From NCBI GenBank assembly GCA_947567595.1, contig CANOMQ010000008.1, positions 48,296 to 112,295 of the forward strand: a DNA stretch of 64,000 nt, written 5' to 3'. The notes beneath the pieces are model-generated. The model searched no databases, was not told the DNA's origin, and saw only the letters and a program-made list of their open reading frames with translations. Origin of the DNA: an uncultured Lachnospiraceae bacterium (GTDB taxonomy: Bacteria > Bacillota > Clostridia > Lachnospirales > Lachnospiraceae). The position numbers and the translations under genes were made by a program. This document shows positions 26,766 through 35,909 of the stretch, in pieces; the first letter of the stretch is position 1, and every line of letters begins with the position of its first letter.

Positions 26766-27746
26766 TCAGACCTCAAACGGCGTCGTTCTTCCCTCTATAA
26801 AATCCTTCGCGCAAAGCAGCGAGTTTTCCACCATGTTCGCCACCGCCTCGTCCGTGTAAAACGCCGTGTGCGGTGTCACAAGGACGTTGGAATACGACTT
26901 TAGTATGGCAAGCTGCGGATTATTTAACGGCTCTCCCACACGGTTAAAATAGTAAAGCCCGCTCTCCTGCTCAATCACATCAAGCCCCGCAAAGCCAACC
27001 TTCCCGCTCTCTACCCCGTCAATGAGCGCCTGCGTGTCAATCAGGGAACCTCTTGCACAGTTTATCAGAATGACGCCCTGTTTCATTTTGTCAATCGCCG
27101 CCTTATCTATCATATGATAATTGTCGTTTGTGGCAGGCGCATGAAGGGAAATGATGTCACAGTCTGTAAAAATTTTATCAAGCGGCACGTACTGCGCGTT
27201 TTCCTGTACCTCATCGCTCTCATAAATATCATACGCAAGGATTTTACAGCCAAAGCCTTTTAAATGCGTGATGACAGTTTTGCCGATTTTTCCCGTCCCG
27301 ATAATGCCGACCGTGCAGTTTGGAAGCTCCTTGCCGATTTTCCCCTTTAATGTAAAATCCTGCACGGCTGCCGTATTCATGATATGCTTGATTTTGCGGC
27401 ACCCCATTAACATCAGCATGATGGTGTAATCCGCCACGCTTGACGGCGAATACGTAATGTGGATAACGCCCATGCCAACGCTTTTTGCATATGCGTAGTC
27501 GATATGGTCATAGCCGATTGTGCGCGTGGCAATGCATTTTACGCCAAGCGCCTTCCAGCGTTCTATCATTTCCTTATTAATTACTGTCGTGATGATATTG
27601 ACGACATCATACTCCTTTGCATAGTCAAGGTTTTCCATGCAGGGTGTTTCGTTTGTGTATGCCCATTCCACCTGATATTGTTCGCAGAACCGCTGAAAAT
27701 CCGGCAGCTCGTCGAAGTCGCGCATACTGTATACGTATACCTTCAT
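26766..27746 (-). CDS. ldhA: D-lactate dehydrogenase (D-2-hydroxyacid family)
   Basis: This NADH-dependent enzyme reduces pyruvate to D-lactate. It is 326 residues long with a Rossmann glycine motif VGIIGTGKIGK, the catalytic Arg in NCARGSLID, Glu in GLDVIEQESG and His in VTPHTAFYT. Related VanH-type dehydrogenases share the fold, but no vancomycin-resistance genes are present. It is a fermentative redox sink close to ptb-buk, transcribed divergently. Its promoter is well formed, without the Rex-like operator seen at ptb. Confidence 0.92.
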   Translation of the reverse strand: MKVYVYSMRDFDELPDFQRFCEQYQVEWAYTNETPCMENLDYAKEYDVVNIITTVINKEMIERWKALGVKCIATRTIGYDHIDYAYAKSVGMGVIHITYSPSSVADYTIMLMLMGCRKIKHIMNTAAVQDFTLKGKIGKELPNCTVGIIGTGKIGKTVITHLKGFGCKILAYDIYESDEVQENAQYVPLDKIFTDCDIISLHAPATNDNYHMIDKAAIDKMKQGVILINCARGSLIDTQALIDGVESGKVGFAGLDVIEQESGLYYFNRVGEPLNNPQLAILKSYSNVLVTPHTAFYTDEAVANMVENSLLCAKDFIEGRTTPFEV

Positions 27747-27791
27747 TTGCTATTTTTCCTCCGTTTCTCTATCACTCGTTGCTGTATCATC

Positions 27792-27820
27792 AGTATAGCA
27801 TAGTTTGGTTTTTTTTCCAA
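27792..27820 (-). promoter_or_regulatory. Sigma-A-type promoter of ldhA
   Basis: TTGGAA (27820-27815), 17 bases, TATACT (27797-27792). The start codon is about 45 bases downstream. No Rex-like palindrome overlaps it. Confidence 0.8.
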
Positions 27821-27890
27821 TGTAATACGTTCCTGAAATGCGTTCCTCCATGGCTTTTTTTATTGCACCTTAAAAAATACTTGATGCACC

Positions 27891-27927
27891 TTGACCGCCG
27901 TTTTAGAAAGTGTTATTATTTTAACAA
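27891..27927 (+). promoter_or_regulatory. ptb-buk promoter with Rex-like operator
   Basis: TTGACC (27891-27896), a 17-base spacer and TATTAT (27914-27919) form a sigma-A promoter. The 18-mer GTGTTATTATTTTAACAA at 27910-27927 matches the Rex consensus TTGTTAAN4TTAACAA at 12 of 14 fixed positions and covers the -10. Rex is a repressor released by NADH, so this would link butyrate kinase expression to redox state. The rex gene is not in the window. Confidence 0.75.
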
Positions 27928-27984
27928 CCAAGGATTTTTCCTTAATTTACAACAAAAAAGATATTTAGAATGGAGGATTTTCAA

Positions 27985-28905
27985 ATGAGTAAGGGATTTC
28001 AGGATTTGCTGAAAAAGGTCTACGAATGCGAGCGCAAGACCGTCGCCGTTGCCGTTGCGGAAGACGAGCCGGTGCTTGAGGCTGTGCAGGCTGCAAAGGA
28101 GAAGGGTATTGCAGACGCGATTTTAGTCGGTGACGAGGCAAAAATCAGGGAAATTGCCGCTTCCATGAATATGGATTTGGCTGGCTTTGAGATCATCAAT
28201 GAGCCGGACCATGTGCAGGCGTCGCTTACGGCTGTCAAGCTTGTTCACGACGGCAAGGCGGATATGTACATGAAGGGACTGATTGACACCAAGAATTTCT
28301 TGAAGAGTGTTTTGGATAAGGAAGTCGGACTTCGTACAGGAAGGGCGCTCTCGCATGTGTGCGTGTTTGAAATCAAGGGTATTGACCGCCTGTTGTTCTT
28401 ATCGGACGTTGCGTTTATGACGTATCCGACGCTTGAGGACAAGGTTGCGATTATCAACAATACGGTTGAGGTCTGCCACGCCTGCGGTATCGCAAATCCG
28501 AAGGTTGCCCCTGTTGCGGCGGTTGAGGTTGTCAATCCGAAGATGCCTTGCACGGTTGACGCTGACGAGCTTGCAAAGATGAATGACGAGGGCAAGATTA
28601 CGGGCTGTGTGATTGATGGGCCGCTTTCGATGGATATGGCGATTGACAGCGCCGCGGCTGCACACAAGGGCGGAACGGGCAGGAAGATTGCGGGCGACGC
28701 GGACGTTATCCTGTTCCCTGATATTCATGCAGGAAATCTTGTATATAAAGTGCTGACACATCTTTGTGATGTAAAGAACGGCAATATTTTAACGGGTACT
28801 GCCGCGCCTGTTATCCTGACATCACGTTCTGACTCGTTTGAGGCGAAGCTGAACTCGATTGCGCTTGCGGCGGTTGTTGCGGAAGCGATGAAGAAAGCGA
28901 AATAA
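27985..28905 (+). CDS. ptb: Phosphate butyryltransferase
   Basis: Converts butyryl-CoA and phosphate to butyryl phosphate. The 306-residue sequence shows the phosphotransacylase-family segments [36 protein letters not shown] and [11 protein letters not shown]. The start at ATG 27985 lies eight bases after GGAGG; the longer in-frame start would overlap that site. Butyrate kinase follows 16 bases after its stop. Related phosphate acyltransferases exist, but pairing with buk and the nearby crotonase operon make the butyryl assignment strong. Confidence 0.93.
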   Translation: MSKGFQDLLKKVYECERKTVAVAVAEDEPVLEAVQAAKEKGIADAILVGDEAKIREIAASMNMDLAGFEIINEPDHVQASLTAVKLVHDGKADMYMKGLIDTKNFLKSVLDKEVGLRTGRALSHVCVFEIKGIDRLLFLSDVAFMTYPTLEDKVAIINNTVEVCHACGIANPKVAPVAAVEVVNPKMPCTVDADELAKMNDEGKITGCVIDGPLSMDMAIDSAAAAHKGGTGRKIAGDADVILFPDIHAGNLVYKVLTHLCDVKNGNILTGTAAPVILTSRSDSFEAKLNSIALAAVVAEAMKKAK

Positions 28906-28921
28906 AAGGAGGAATCATATT

Positions 28922-29989
28922 ATGGCAATCAAAAGTCTGATTATTAATCCGGGCTCTACTTCCACCAAGATTGGTGTATTTGAAGATGAAACGTTACTGT
29001 TTGAGGAAACCTTAAGGCATTCTACGGAGGAGATTTCCCAGTATGCCACGATTGTAGACCAAAAGGATTTCAGAAAGAAAATTATTACGGATTTGTTAGC
29101 GGAAAAGAATTTTGATATCAATTCACTGAATGTTGTTGTCGGGCGCGGCGGTATGCTGAAACCGATTTCGGGCGGTACATATGCGGTGACGGACGCGCTG
29201 CTTGCCGACTTAAAGGTTGGCGTACAGGGACAGCACGCTTCCAATCTCGGCGGTATTCTTGCAAAGGAAATCGCGGATTCGGTTGGCGTTCCCTCTTATA
29301 TTGTTGACCCTGTTGTGGTTGATGAATTGATGCCGATTGCACGGTATTCGGGTGTGCCCGAGCTTCCGCGCGGCAGTATTTTCCATGCATTGAATCAAAA
29401 GGCGGTTGCGAAGCGATATGCCACAGAGGTTGGAAAGGCATATGATGAGCTGCGGTTAATCGTGGTTCATATGGGCGGCGGCGTTTCAGTCGGGGCGCAT
29501 GAGAATGGTAAGGTTATTGATGTGTTCAGCGCATTTGACGGCGACGGCGCGTTCTCACCGGAGCGTGCGGGCGGTGTTCCCTGTGGGGCGCTTGTCAAGA
29601 TGTGCTTTTCGGGGAAATATACCGAGAAAGAAGTCTACAGTAAGCTGATTGGCAAGGGCGGATTTAACGCTTATCTTGGCACAAATGATATGCGCGAGGT
29701 GTCAAAGCTTGCCGACGAAGGAAACACGACGGCTAAGGAAGCTAAGGAAGCGTTCCTGCTGCAGGTGTCAAAGGATATCGGCTCTATGGCATGCGTTTTG
29801 AATGGAAAGGTTGACCAAATTATCGTAACGGGCGGTATCGCGTACGCAGCAGATGTTGTCGCAACTCTCAAGGAACGTGCCGAGTGGATTGCTCCGTTTA
29901 CGGTATATCCCGGCGAAGATGAGCTGCTTGCGCTCGCACAGGGCGCGCTTCGCGTGATGAATGGGGAAGAGAAGGCAATGGACTATTAA
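28922..29989 (+). CDS. buk: Butyrate kinase
   Basis: Transfers phosphate from butyryl phosphate to ADP, the ATP-yielding last step of butyrate formation. The 355-residue protein has the acetate/butyrate kinase signature [11 protein letters not shown] near the N-terminus, [11 protein letters not shown] in the middle and VTGGIAYA near the C-terminus. Its stop (TAATG) overlaps the glycerate kinase start by one base, so the two are translationally coupled. Confidence 0.94.
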   Translation: MAIKSLIINPGSTSTKIGVFEDETLLFEETLRHSTEEISQYATIVDQKDFRKKIITDLLAEKNFDINSLNVVVGRGGMLKPISGGTYAVTDALLADLKVGVQGQHASNLGGILAKEIADSVGVPSYIVDPVVVDELMPIARYSGVPELPRGSIFHALNQKAVAKRYATEVGKAYDELRLIVVHMGGGVSVGAHENGKVIDVFSAFDGDGAFSPERAGGVPCGALVKMCFSGKYTEKEVYSKLIGKGGFNAYLGTNDMREVSKLADEGNTTAKEAKEAFLLQVSKDIGSMACVLNGKVDQIIVTGGIAYAADVVATLKERAEWIAPFTVYPGEDELLALAQGALRVMNGEEKAMDY

Positions 29990-31131
29990 TGAAAGCAGTT
30001 GTTGCAATTGATTCACTCAAAGGTAGTTTATCATCTCTTGAAGCCGGCAGGGCGATTGGCGAAGGAATAAAAAGGGCAATGCCAAATGCCGAGGTCTGTG
30101 TCCGCCCGCTTGCCGACGGCGGCGAGGGCACTGTGGAAGCGCTCGCTTTGGGAATGGGCGGCGAGCTGGAATGCGTCACGGTAACAGGACCTTTGGGCGA
30201 GCCTGTCGAATGTACATACGGAGTGATTGCGGACACAAAGACCGCCATTATTGAAATGTCGGGCGCCGCGGGAATCACGCTTGTCGCGGAGCAGGACAGA
30301 AATCCGCTGAACACCACGACATACGGCGTAGGCGAAGTGATTAAAAACGCGATTGTCAAAGGGTGCAGGCGCTTTATCGTCGGCATTGGCGGAAGCGTCA
30401 CAAACGACGGCGGACTCGGCATGCTTCAGGCATTGGGCTACGGAATGCTTGACAAAGACGGAAAACAGGTTCCATTCGGTGCAAGGGGCTTAAAGGAGCT
30501 GGAAACCATTACGGACGACTATGTTTTGCCTGAACTCAAGGAATGCACCTTCCGCATTGCCTGTGATGTAACAAATGTTTTATGCGGGGAACAGGGCTGC
30601 AGCGCGGTCTTTGGCCCGCAAAAGGGCGCAACGCCGACCATGATTATGCAGATGGATAAGTGGCTTGCCTACTACGCAAAGCTGACCTGTGAAAAATATC
30701 CGCACGCCAATGCCAAACAGGCAGGAACGGGGGCTGCTGGCGGTTTGGGATTTGCCTTTCTCTCCTACACCAACGCCGTTTTGGAATCCGGAATTAAGAT
30801 TGTTTTGGAGGAAACAAAGCTGGAGGACTATATTGCCGCATCGGATATTGTTGTGACTGGGGAGGGAAGGCTTGACGGACAGACGGTTTTGGGAAAAGCG
30901 CCAATCGGTGTCGCAGAGCTTGCCAAAAAGCATGGCAAAAAGGTCATTGCATTTTCCGGCTGCGTGACAGACGACGCTATCGCCTGCAATGCGCATGGAA
31001 TTGACGCATTTTTCCCGATTCTCAGGGGCGTACAGACATTGCAGGAAGCAATGGATTCCGACAACGCGAGAAAGAACATGGTAAATACGGTTGAACAGGT
31101 GTTTCGTTTAATCGACAGTTTTCAGGAATAG
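29989..31131 (+). CDS. Glycerate kinase (GlxK/GarK type)
   Basis: This 380-residue glycerate kinase of the bacterial type phosphorylates D-glycerate. Family segments are the N-terminal IDSLKGSLSSLEAG, RPLADGGEGTVEAL, GIGGSVTNDGGLGMLQALG and the later SDIVVTGEGRLDGQT. It is coupled to buk by a TAATG junction. The same operon continues into a truncated permease stub. Cotranscription with butyrate kinase is unexpected metabolically and may simply reflect insertion of a glycerate use pair behind buk. Confidence 0.9.
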   Translation: MKAVVAIDSLKGSLSSLEAGRAIGEGIKRAMPNAEVCVRPLADGGEGTVEALALGMGGELECVTVTGPLGEPVECTYGVIADTKTAIIEMSGAAGITLVAEQDRNPLNTTTYGVGEVIKNAIVKGCRRFIVGIGGSVTNDGGLGMLQALGYGMLDKDGKQVPFGARGLKELETITDDYVLPELKECTFRIACDVTNVLCGEQGCSAVFGPQKGATPTMIMQMDKWLAYYAKLTCEKYPHANAKQAGTGAAGGLGFAFLSYTNAVLESGIKIVLEETKLEDYIAASDIVVTGEGRLDGQTVLGKAPIGVAELAKKHGKKVIAFSGCVTDDAIACNAHGIDAFFPILRGVQTLQEAMDSDNARKNMVNTVEQVFRLIDSFQE

Positions 31132-31143
31132 AAGGACAAAACT

Positions 31144-31263
31144 ATGGGATATGATTTCAGCACACTTGGCGCAATTTTTGGGCTAATCATTGCGATTATA
31201 TTGATTATCAAAAAAGTGCAGCCTGCATACAGCCTGATACTGGGCGCACTAATTGGTGCATAA
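31144..31263 (+). pseudogene. N-terminal stub of a GntP-type permease, 39 codons
   Basis: An ATG 12 bases after the glycerate kinase stop begins a frame of 39 residues, one membrane segment and a second one started (GLIIAIILIIKK then SLILGALIGA). This reads like the first helices of gluconate/glycerate GntP-family permeases, which are often paired with glycerate kinase. It ends at TAA just where the permease should continue, and a terminator follows within 35 bases. It is therefore most likely a deletion remnant. A genuine 39-residue membrane peptide is the alternative. Confidence 0.65.
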
Positions 31264-31295
31264 AGTTATAAAAGCAAAAAATTGGACTGTACATA

Positions 31296-31328
31296 AAAAT
31301 CCCCCGCATTTATTTTGCGGGGGATTTT
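31296..31328. terminator. Bidirectional terminator, ptb operon / flagellin
   Basis: Thirteen-base arms AAAATCCCCCGCA and TGCGGGGGATTTT around a seven-base loop, between convergent units. Confidence 0.92.
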
Positions 31329-31344
31329 ATTTGCTATGTATTAT

Positions 31345-32100
31345 TTACATAATCTTCGTAATCATCGCTTCCTGTTCTCTCTGCTTCTTGAACATTGCAA
31401 TCTGCACTTTCTGCAAATTCTCGTCACGCTTCAAATCCGTGGACGCCTTTGCCATGTCCAAATCCTCAATACGGCTCTGTGCCGCTGTCATGTTTTCGTA
31501 GGCAACCTGATTCGAGCGTTCTCTTGCGGCAAGTCCGTTTGCACTTGCGCCCAGCTTGCTTCTGTCTGAGCTTACCTTCTCAATTGCCCTGTCAATCGTA
31601 TCAAGGTCGAACTTTCCGCCTGTTACATTAAAGCCTGCAATGCCGATTGCGTCCAAGCTCGCGTCGCCAAGCTGGATTTTACTGCCCTTTCCTGTGGGGT
31701 TGCTTGCAATCTCCATCGTCGCAAAGCTGCCGTCCAAAAGCTTTGTCTCATTGTAGATTGTATTCTTTGCAGCTTCGCCGATTCCTGCCATCTGCTGGTC
31801 AATCTCGTCCTGTATGATTCTCCTGTCGTCCTCGCTGTTCGTGCCGTTCATCGCCCTTACGGCAAGCTCCCGGATTCCCTGAAGGCGCTCCATGATACTG
31901 TCATAACCGCCGTCCGCAATGTTCGTGACATTGATACCCTCGCGGGTGTTTCTCGTTGCCACATTGGTCGCGTTTGCGTTTGCCCTTAACTTATTGGCAA
32001 TCGCCATTCCCGCCGCATTGTCGGCAGCCCTGTTTATTTTTTTGCCGCTGGCGATTTGCCCGTAGCCGTTCACCGCGTTAATTCTTGTAATGCCGCTCAT
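31345..32100 (-). CDS. Short orphan flagellin-like protein
   Basis: This 251-residue protein has both conserved flagellin ends. The N-terminal D0/D1-like region is INRAADNAAGMAIANKLRANANATNVATRNTREGI (split here only for description), continuing to IRELAVRAMNGTNSEDDR. The C-terminal region is KLGASANGLAARERSNQVAYENMTAAQSRIEDLDMAK. The variable centre is only about 40 residues. The first 25 residues of ordinary flagellin are shortened and the usual C-terminal Leu-Leu-Arg end is replaced by EQEAMITKIM. No other motility gene is near. It may be a minor filament protein or a secreted flagellin relative. The ATG at 32100 follows AAAGGATGG. Confidence 0.8.
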   Translation of the reverse strand: MSGITRINAVNGYGQIASGKKINRAADNAAGMAIANKLRANANATNVATRNTREGINVTNIADGGYDSIMERLQGIRELAVRAMNGTNSEDDRRIIQDEIDQQMAGIGEAAKNTIYNETKLLDGSFATMEIASNPTGKGSKIQLGDASLDAIGIAGFNVTGGKFDLDTIDRAIEKVSSDRSKLGASANGLAARERSNQVAYENMTAAQSRIEDLDMAKASTDLKRDENLQKVQIAMFKKQREQEAMITKIM

Positions 32101-32145
32101 AACAACCATCCTTTCTTACCGAAATTACCATAATATACTACTTTC

Positions 32146-32174
32146 ATCATATCTCATTTTTTTCGGTTTGGCAA
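32146..32174 (-). promoter_or_regulatory. Sigma-A-type promoter of the flagellin-like gene
   Basis: TTGCCA (32174-32169), 17 bases, TATGAT (32151-32146). A sigma-28 (TAAA/CCGATAT) motif, expected for class III flagellin genes, was not found in this upstream region. Confidence 0.65.
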
Positions 32175-32270
32175 TATCTGTAAGCAGTTTTTTAACAGAT
32201 TTTATATAATTTTTATCACAACTGTTTTATACGAGAGTCCGTGTTTAAAGCCTCTATTTGAAACCTATTT

Positions 32271-33467
32271 TTAAAGCCTGCACTTAAAGTCTTCATACCC
32301 GAATTGTCTCACCACCTGCAGCCTCCCGTCCTCTCTAAGCGCCGCAATATCCGGCAGGGGCATTCCGTTGAAGGTATTGTTTTTCACCATCGAATAGATT
32401 GCCATATCCCCAAAAATCAGCCGCTCCCCGATCTTGAGCGGCGCGTCAAACGAATAATCCCCGATAATGTCCCCCGCAAGGCAGGTCGGTCCTGCAAGCC
32501 GGTATGTGTAGGGCTTTTCCCCACGCTCACCGCTTCCGTAAAGCGGCGGGCGGTACGGCATTTCAATGACGTCCGGCATATGGCAGGCTGCGGACGCGTC
32601 AAGGATTGCAATGTGCGCTTCCCCGTTTTGCACAAGCGCAAGCACCTGCGTCACCAAAAAACCCGCATTCAGCGCAACCGCCTCGCCCGGCTCCAAGTAT
32701 ACCTGCAACTGGTATTTCTCCTGAATGTGCTTCACCAGTTTTATTAATTTATCAACATCATAATCCGTTCTTGTAATATGGTGTCCGCCGCCGAAGTTCA
32801 GCCATTTCATCTGATACAGGTATTTCCCGAATTTTGCTTCCACCGCCGCCAAGGTCTGCTCGAGCGCGTCTGCATTCTGCTCGCAAAGACAGTGAAAATG
32901 CAGTCCCGATATGCCTTCAAGCTCGGCTTCCTCAAAATCGGAAACCGTCACGCCAAGGCGCGAACCCGGCGCACAGGGGTCGTAAATCGAATGCTCCTGC
33001 GTGGAGCACTCGGGATTGATACGAATGCCGCATTCTTTTCCTGCCCCAAGCGCCCTGTCCCTGTACTGCTTCCACTGCGCAAAGGAATTGAACACAATAT
33101 GGTCGCAAAACTGCAAAAGCTGCTCCATATGCGCCTCACAGTACGCAGGCGAGAACACATGGTTTTCGCATTTTTTCCCTGCACCGCCAAGGTCCGTAAT
33201 CTCGTTTTTGCAAAGCTCCTCATACCCCAGCCGCGCCTCGTACAATCCGCTTGCCGTAACGCCGTCGATGTAACGCCCAATCAGCGGATAATAGAAATAC
33301 ATCGAAAACGCCTTCTGCGCAAGGAGGATTTTACACCCCGTCTCATCACTGACATGGCGAAGGATTTCCAAATTGCCGCGCAGTGCCGCCTCACTGACGA
33401 CATAGCTTGGCGTGGCAATCTGATTTTGTATATTCTTTTCTGTAATCAGCTCAAAACGATAATCCAA
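32271..33467 (-). CDS. nspC: Carboxy(nor)spermidine decarboxylase
   Basis: This PLP-dependent alanine-racemase-fold decarboxylase (398 residues) removes CO2 from carboxyspermidine or carboxynorspermidine. The PLP lysine is visible in KILLAQKAFSMYF near residue 48. Substrate-side features are the glycine-rich LNFGGGHHITR, the acidic PGEAVALNAGF and the GPTCLAGDIIG segment with the active-site Cys from the partner subunit. It ends the polyamine operon, 12 bases after the carboxyspermidine dehydrogenase gene, and with it forms the SAM-independent route to spermidine. Confidence 0.92.
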   Translation of the reverse strand: MDYRFELITEKNIQNQIATPSYVVSEAALRGNLEILRHVSDETGCKILLAQKAFSMYFYYPLIGRYIDGVTASGLYEARLGYEELCKNEITDLGGAGKKCENHVFSPAYCEAHMEQLLQFCDHIVFNSFAQWKQYRDRALGAGKECGIRINPECSTQEHSIYDPCAPGSRLGVTVSDFEEAELEGISGLHFHCLCEQNADALEQTLAAVEAKFGKYLYQMKWLNFGGGHHITRTDYDVDKLIKLVKHIQEKYQLQVYLEPGEAVALNAGFLVTQVLALVQNGEAHIAILDASAACHMPDVIEMPYRPPLYGSGERGEKPYTYRLAGPTCLAGDIIGDYSFDAPLKIGERLIFGDMAIYSMVKNNTFNGMPLPDIAALREDGRLQVVRQFGYEDFKCRL

Positions 33468-33479
33468 GGTACACTCCTT

Positions 33480-34739
33480 TTATTCTACCAGCACTGGCGC
33501 ATGGCTCTCCTGCCACGGCAGCCCCCACTTGTTTAACGCCTCCATGTACGGGTCGGGATCAAATTCCTCCACCGTGTAAACGCCCGCCTTGTTCCACGTT
33601 CCGGTCAAAAGCATCATTGCGCCAATCATGGCAGGCACGCCCGTCGTGTACGAAATCGCCTGCGAGCCGACCTCCCTGTAGCACTCCTGATGGTCGCACA
33701 CGTTGTAGAGATAATAGGTCTTGTCCTTCCCGTCCTTTTTCCCCGTGAAAATACAGCCGATATTCGTCTTACCCTTTGTGCGCGGTCCAAGGCTTGCGGG
33801 GTCTGGCAGCAGCGCCTTTAAGAACTGAATTGGCACAATCTCCCTTCCCTCGTAGCAAATCGGCGTTGTGGAAAGCATTCCCACGTCCTCCAAACACCGC
33901 ATATGGTCAAGATAGCTTTGTCCAAATGTCATAAAAAACCGGATACGCTTTACATTCGGAATGTTTTTGGCAAGCGACTCGATTTCCTCGTGGTGCAACA
34001 GATACATATCTTTTTGACCTACTTGGTCAAAGTTGTACTCGCGCTTTATGCTCATTGCCGGAATTTCCACCCAATGACCGTTTTCCCAATAACTTCCGGG
34101 CGCGGACACCTCCCGCAGATTGATTTCCGGATTAAAATTCGTCGCAAACGCATACCCGTGGTCTCCGCCGTTGCAGTCCAAAATATCAATGGTCTCAATC
34201 TCGTCAAATTCATGCTTTAGGGCATACGCACAATACGCCTGCGTCACACCGGGGTCAAAGCCCGAGCCTAGAAGCGCGGTGATGCCCGCTTCCTCAAAGC
34301 GCTTTTGATACGCCCACTGCCATGAGTAATCAAAATATGCGGAAAAGCCCGCCTCCCTGCACCGTTTTTCATAAGTGGCATGCCACTTTGGCTCCTCAAT
34401 GTTTTCCGGCTCATAGTTTGCCGTGTCCATATAATTGACCTTACATGCCAGACACGCCTCCATAATGGTCAAATCCTGATACGGCAGTGCGATGTTCATC
34501 ACCAAATCAGGCTGATAGCTTTTTATGAGTGCCTCAACCTCCTCCTGATTGTCCGCATTAACCTGCGCCGTCGTAATTTTTGTTTTCGTCTTACCGTCCA
34601 GCTTTTCCTTTAGCGCGTCGCACTTTGCTTTCGTGCGGCTTGCAATCATAAGCTCCTCAAATACTGCGCTGTTTTGGCAGCATTTCTGAATTGCCACGCT
34701 TGCCACGCCGCCACAGCCAATCACCAATACCCTTCCCAT
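33480..34739 (-). CDS. Carboxyspermidine dehydrogenase (saccharopine DH-like)
   Basis: This 419-residue enzyme condenses a diamine such as putrescine with L-aspartate semialdehyde and reduces the imine with NADPH, giving carboxyspermidine. The N-terminal Rossmann motif VIGCGGVASVAIQKC and the middle GSGFDPGVTQAYCAYA are typical of Lys1-like saccharopine dehydrogenases. The assignment to polyamine rather than lysine metabolism rests on adjacency to nspC and speB. It starts 23 bases after speB. Confidence 0.9.
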   Translation of the reverse strand: MGRVLVIGCGGVASVAIQKCCQNSAVFEELMIASRTKAKCDALKEKLDGKTKTKITTAQVNADNQEEVEALIKSYQPDLVMNIALPYQDLTIMEACLACKVNYMDTANYEPENIEEPKWHATYEKRCREAGFSAYFDYSWQWAYQKRFEEAGITALLGSGFDPGVTQAYCAYALKHEFDEIETIDILDCNGGDHGYAFATNFNPEINLREVSAPGSYWENGHWVEIPAMSIKREYNFDQVGQKDMYLLHHEEIESLAKNIPNVKRIRFFMTFGQSYLDHMRCLEDVGMLSTTPICYEGREIVPIQFLKALLPDPASLGPRTKGKTNIGCIFTGKKDGKDKTYYLYNVCDHQECYREVGSQAISYTTGVPAMIGAMMLLTGTWNKAGVYTVEEFDPDPYMEALNKWGLPWQESHAPVLVE

Positions 34740-34762
34740 CTGATACAGACCTCCCTCTTTCT

Positions 34763-35623
34763 TTATCTAATATAACGCTCTTCCAATTTGAGCAAAAGCT
34801 CCCGAAGAACCTTAAGCGCCGTCGCCGTCGAAGCGCCGCTCGCGTCCAAAGGCGGCGACAGCTCGTTGATGTCGCACCCTACAATATCAAGCATCCCGAC
34901 CTGTAAAACCGCCTCCAGCAACTGCAAAAACGATACGCCGCCTGCCTCCGGCGTTCCCGTGCCGGGGAAACAGGACGGATCAAGCACGTCCAAATCCAGC
35001 GTGAAATACACCGGCTTTCCTTTTAGTGCGGCAACTGTCTCCTCCAAGCCTGCAAAGTCAAATTTGTGCGTGTGCACGTGCTTCCTGCCCCAAGCAAATT
35101 CCGCGCGCTCCCCGCTTCGAATTCCAAATTGATAAATCCTGCCGTCTCCGACAATATCCCACACCCTGCGCAAAACCGTCGCATGGGAAAGCCGCGCGCC
35201 AAGATAGTCGTCGCGCAAATCCGCGTGCGCGTCAAAATGAATGATATGCAAATCAGGGTACTTCTGTGCCACCGCCCAGACTGCCCCTAAGGTCACAAGA
35301 TGTTCGCCGCCAATCATAAGCGGCAGCTTTCCGTCCGCAAGGATTTTTTCCGTGTAGGCAGTAATCTCCTCCAATGCTTTTTCTGTATCGCCAAAGCAAA
35401 GCTCCAAATCACCGCCGTCAAACACCGCCGCGTCCTCCAAATCCAAGTCCTGATATGGACTGTACGTTTCCAGCCCATAGGACTCCGCCCGCATGGTTCT
35501 GCTTGCAAAACGCGTGCCGGGGCGGTATGAGGTCGTGGAGTCAAACGGCGCGCCGAACAGGACAATCCGCGCAGCGTCATATTCCTTGTCGCAGCCTAAA
35601 AATGTTTCTATATTTCTCTCCAT
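34763..35623 (-). CDS. speB: Agmatinase
   Basis: Hydrolyses agmatine to putrescine and urea at a two-manganese centre. The 286-residue ureohydrolase shows the metal ligands in GGEHLVTLG (His), HFDAHADLRDD and TLDLDVLDPS. The ATG at 35623 was chosen because GGGGAAG lies ahead of it; a longer frame has no ribosome site. The start overlaps the end of a small antitoxin-like gene. Together with the upstream arginine-decarboxylase-like gene it provides putrescine for both spermidine routes in this operon. Confidence 0.92.
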   Translation of the reverse strand: MERNIETFLGCDKEYDAARIVLFGAPFDSTTSYRPGTRFASRTMRAESYGLETYSPYQDLDLEDAAVFDGGDLELCFGDTEKALEEITAYTEKILADGKLPLMIGGEHLVTLGAVWAVAQKYPDLHIIHFDAHADLRDDYLGARLSHATVLRRVWDIVGDGRIYQFGIRSGERAEFAWGRKHVHTHKFDFAGLEETVAALKGKPVYFTLDLDVLDPSCFPGTGTPEAGGVSFLQLLEAVLQVGMLDIVGCDINELSPPLDASGASTATALKVLRELLLKLEERYIR

Positions 35624-35820
35624 GATGCTTCCCCTGCTTCCTGACACTGACCGTTTTGGTGCTGTTTCCTTGAAATTTCCAGTTCCCCAAGAAATTGACT
35701 CTTTGTGACCGTCTGTGATTCCCGATTACGGAAAAATTGCCGGATTACCTGCTGAACAACCTGCAATTCATCTTCCGTACATCGCTGAATCATTGACACA
35801 GTGGTTTCTAATGTGCTCAT
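35608..35820 (-). CDS. Small antitoxin-like protein inside the polyamine operon
   Basis: This 70-residue protein begins MSTLETTVSMIQRCTEDELQ, resembling small antitoxins of Lachnospiraceae that carry an ISRKQ-type helix near the end. Here the expected C-terminal tail after ISRKQHQNGQ is cut short, and the stop lies inside the start of speB. No toxin gene is adjacent. It may be a decayed antitoxin kept as a translational leader for speB, or a real small protein. A ribosome site GGAGGCAG precedes the ATG. Confidence 0.5.
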   Translation of the reverse strand: MSTLETTVSMIQRCTEDELQVVQQVIRQFFRNRESQTVTKSQFLGELEISRKQHQNGQCQEAGEASWREI

Positions 35821-35909
35821 ACTGCCTCCTTGCCATCAAATCAAATTTACATTGTTATCAAATGCAAAATACTTTACTTTGCAAATCATTATATCCCGAA
35901 CGCATTTAA

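Noticed and set aside
32778-33536. Plus-strand frame of 252 codons across nspC
   Set aside because: Antisense to a clearly recognised decarboxylase; no ribosome site and shadow composition.
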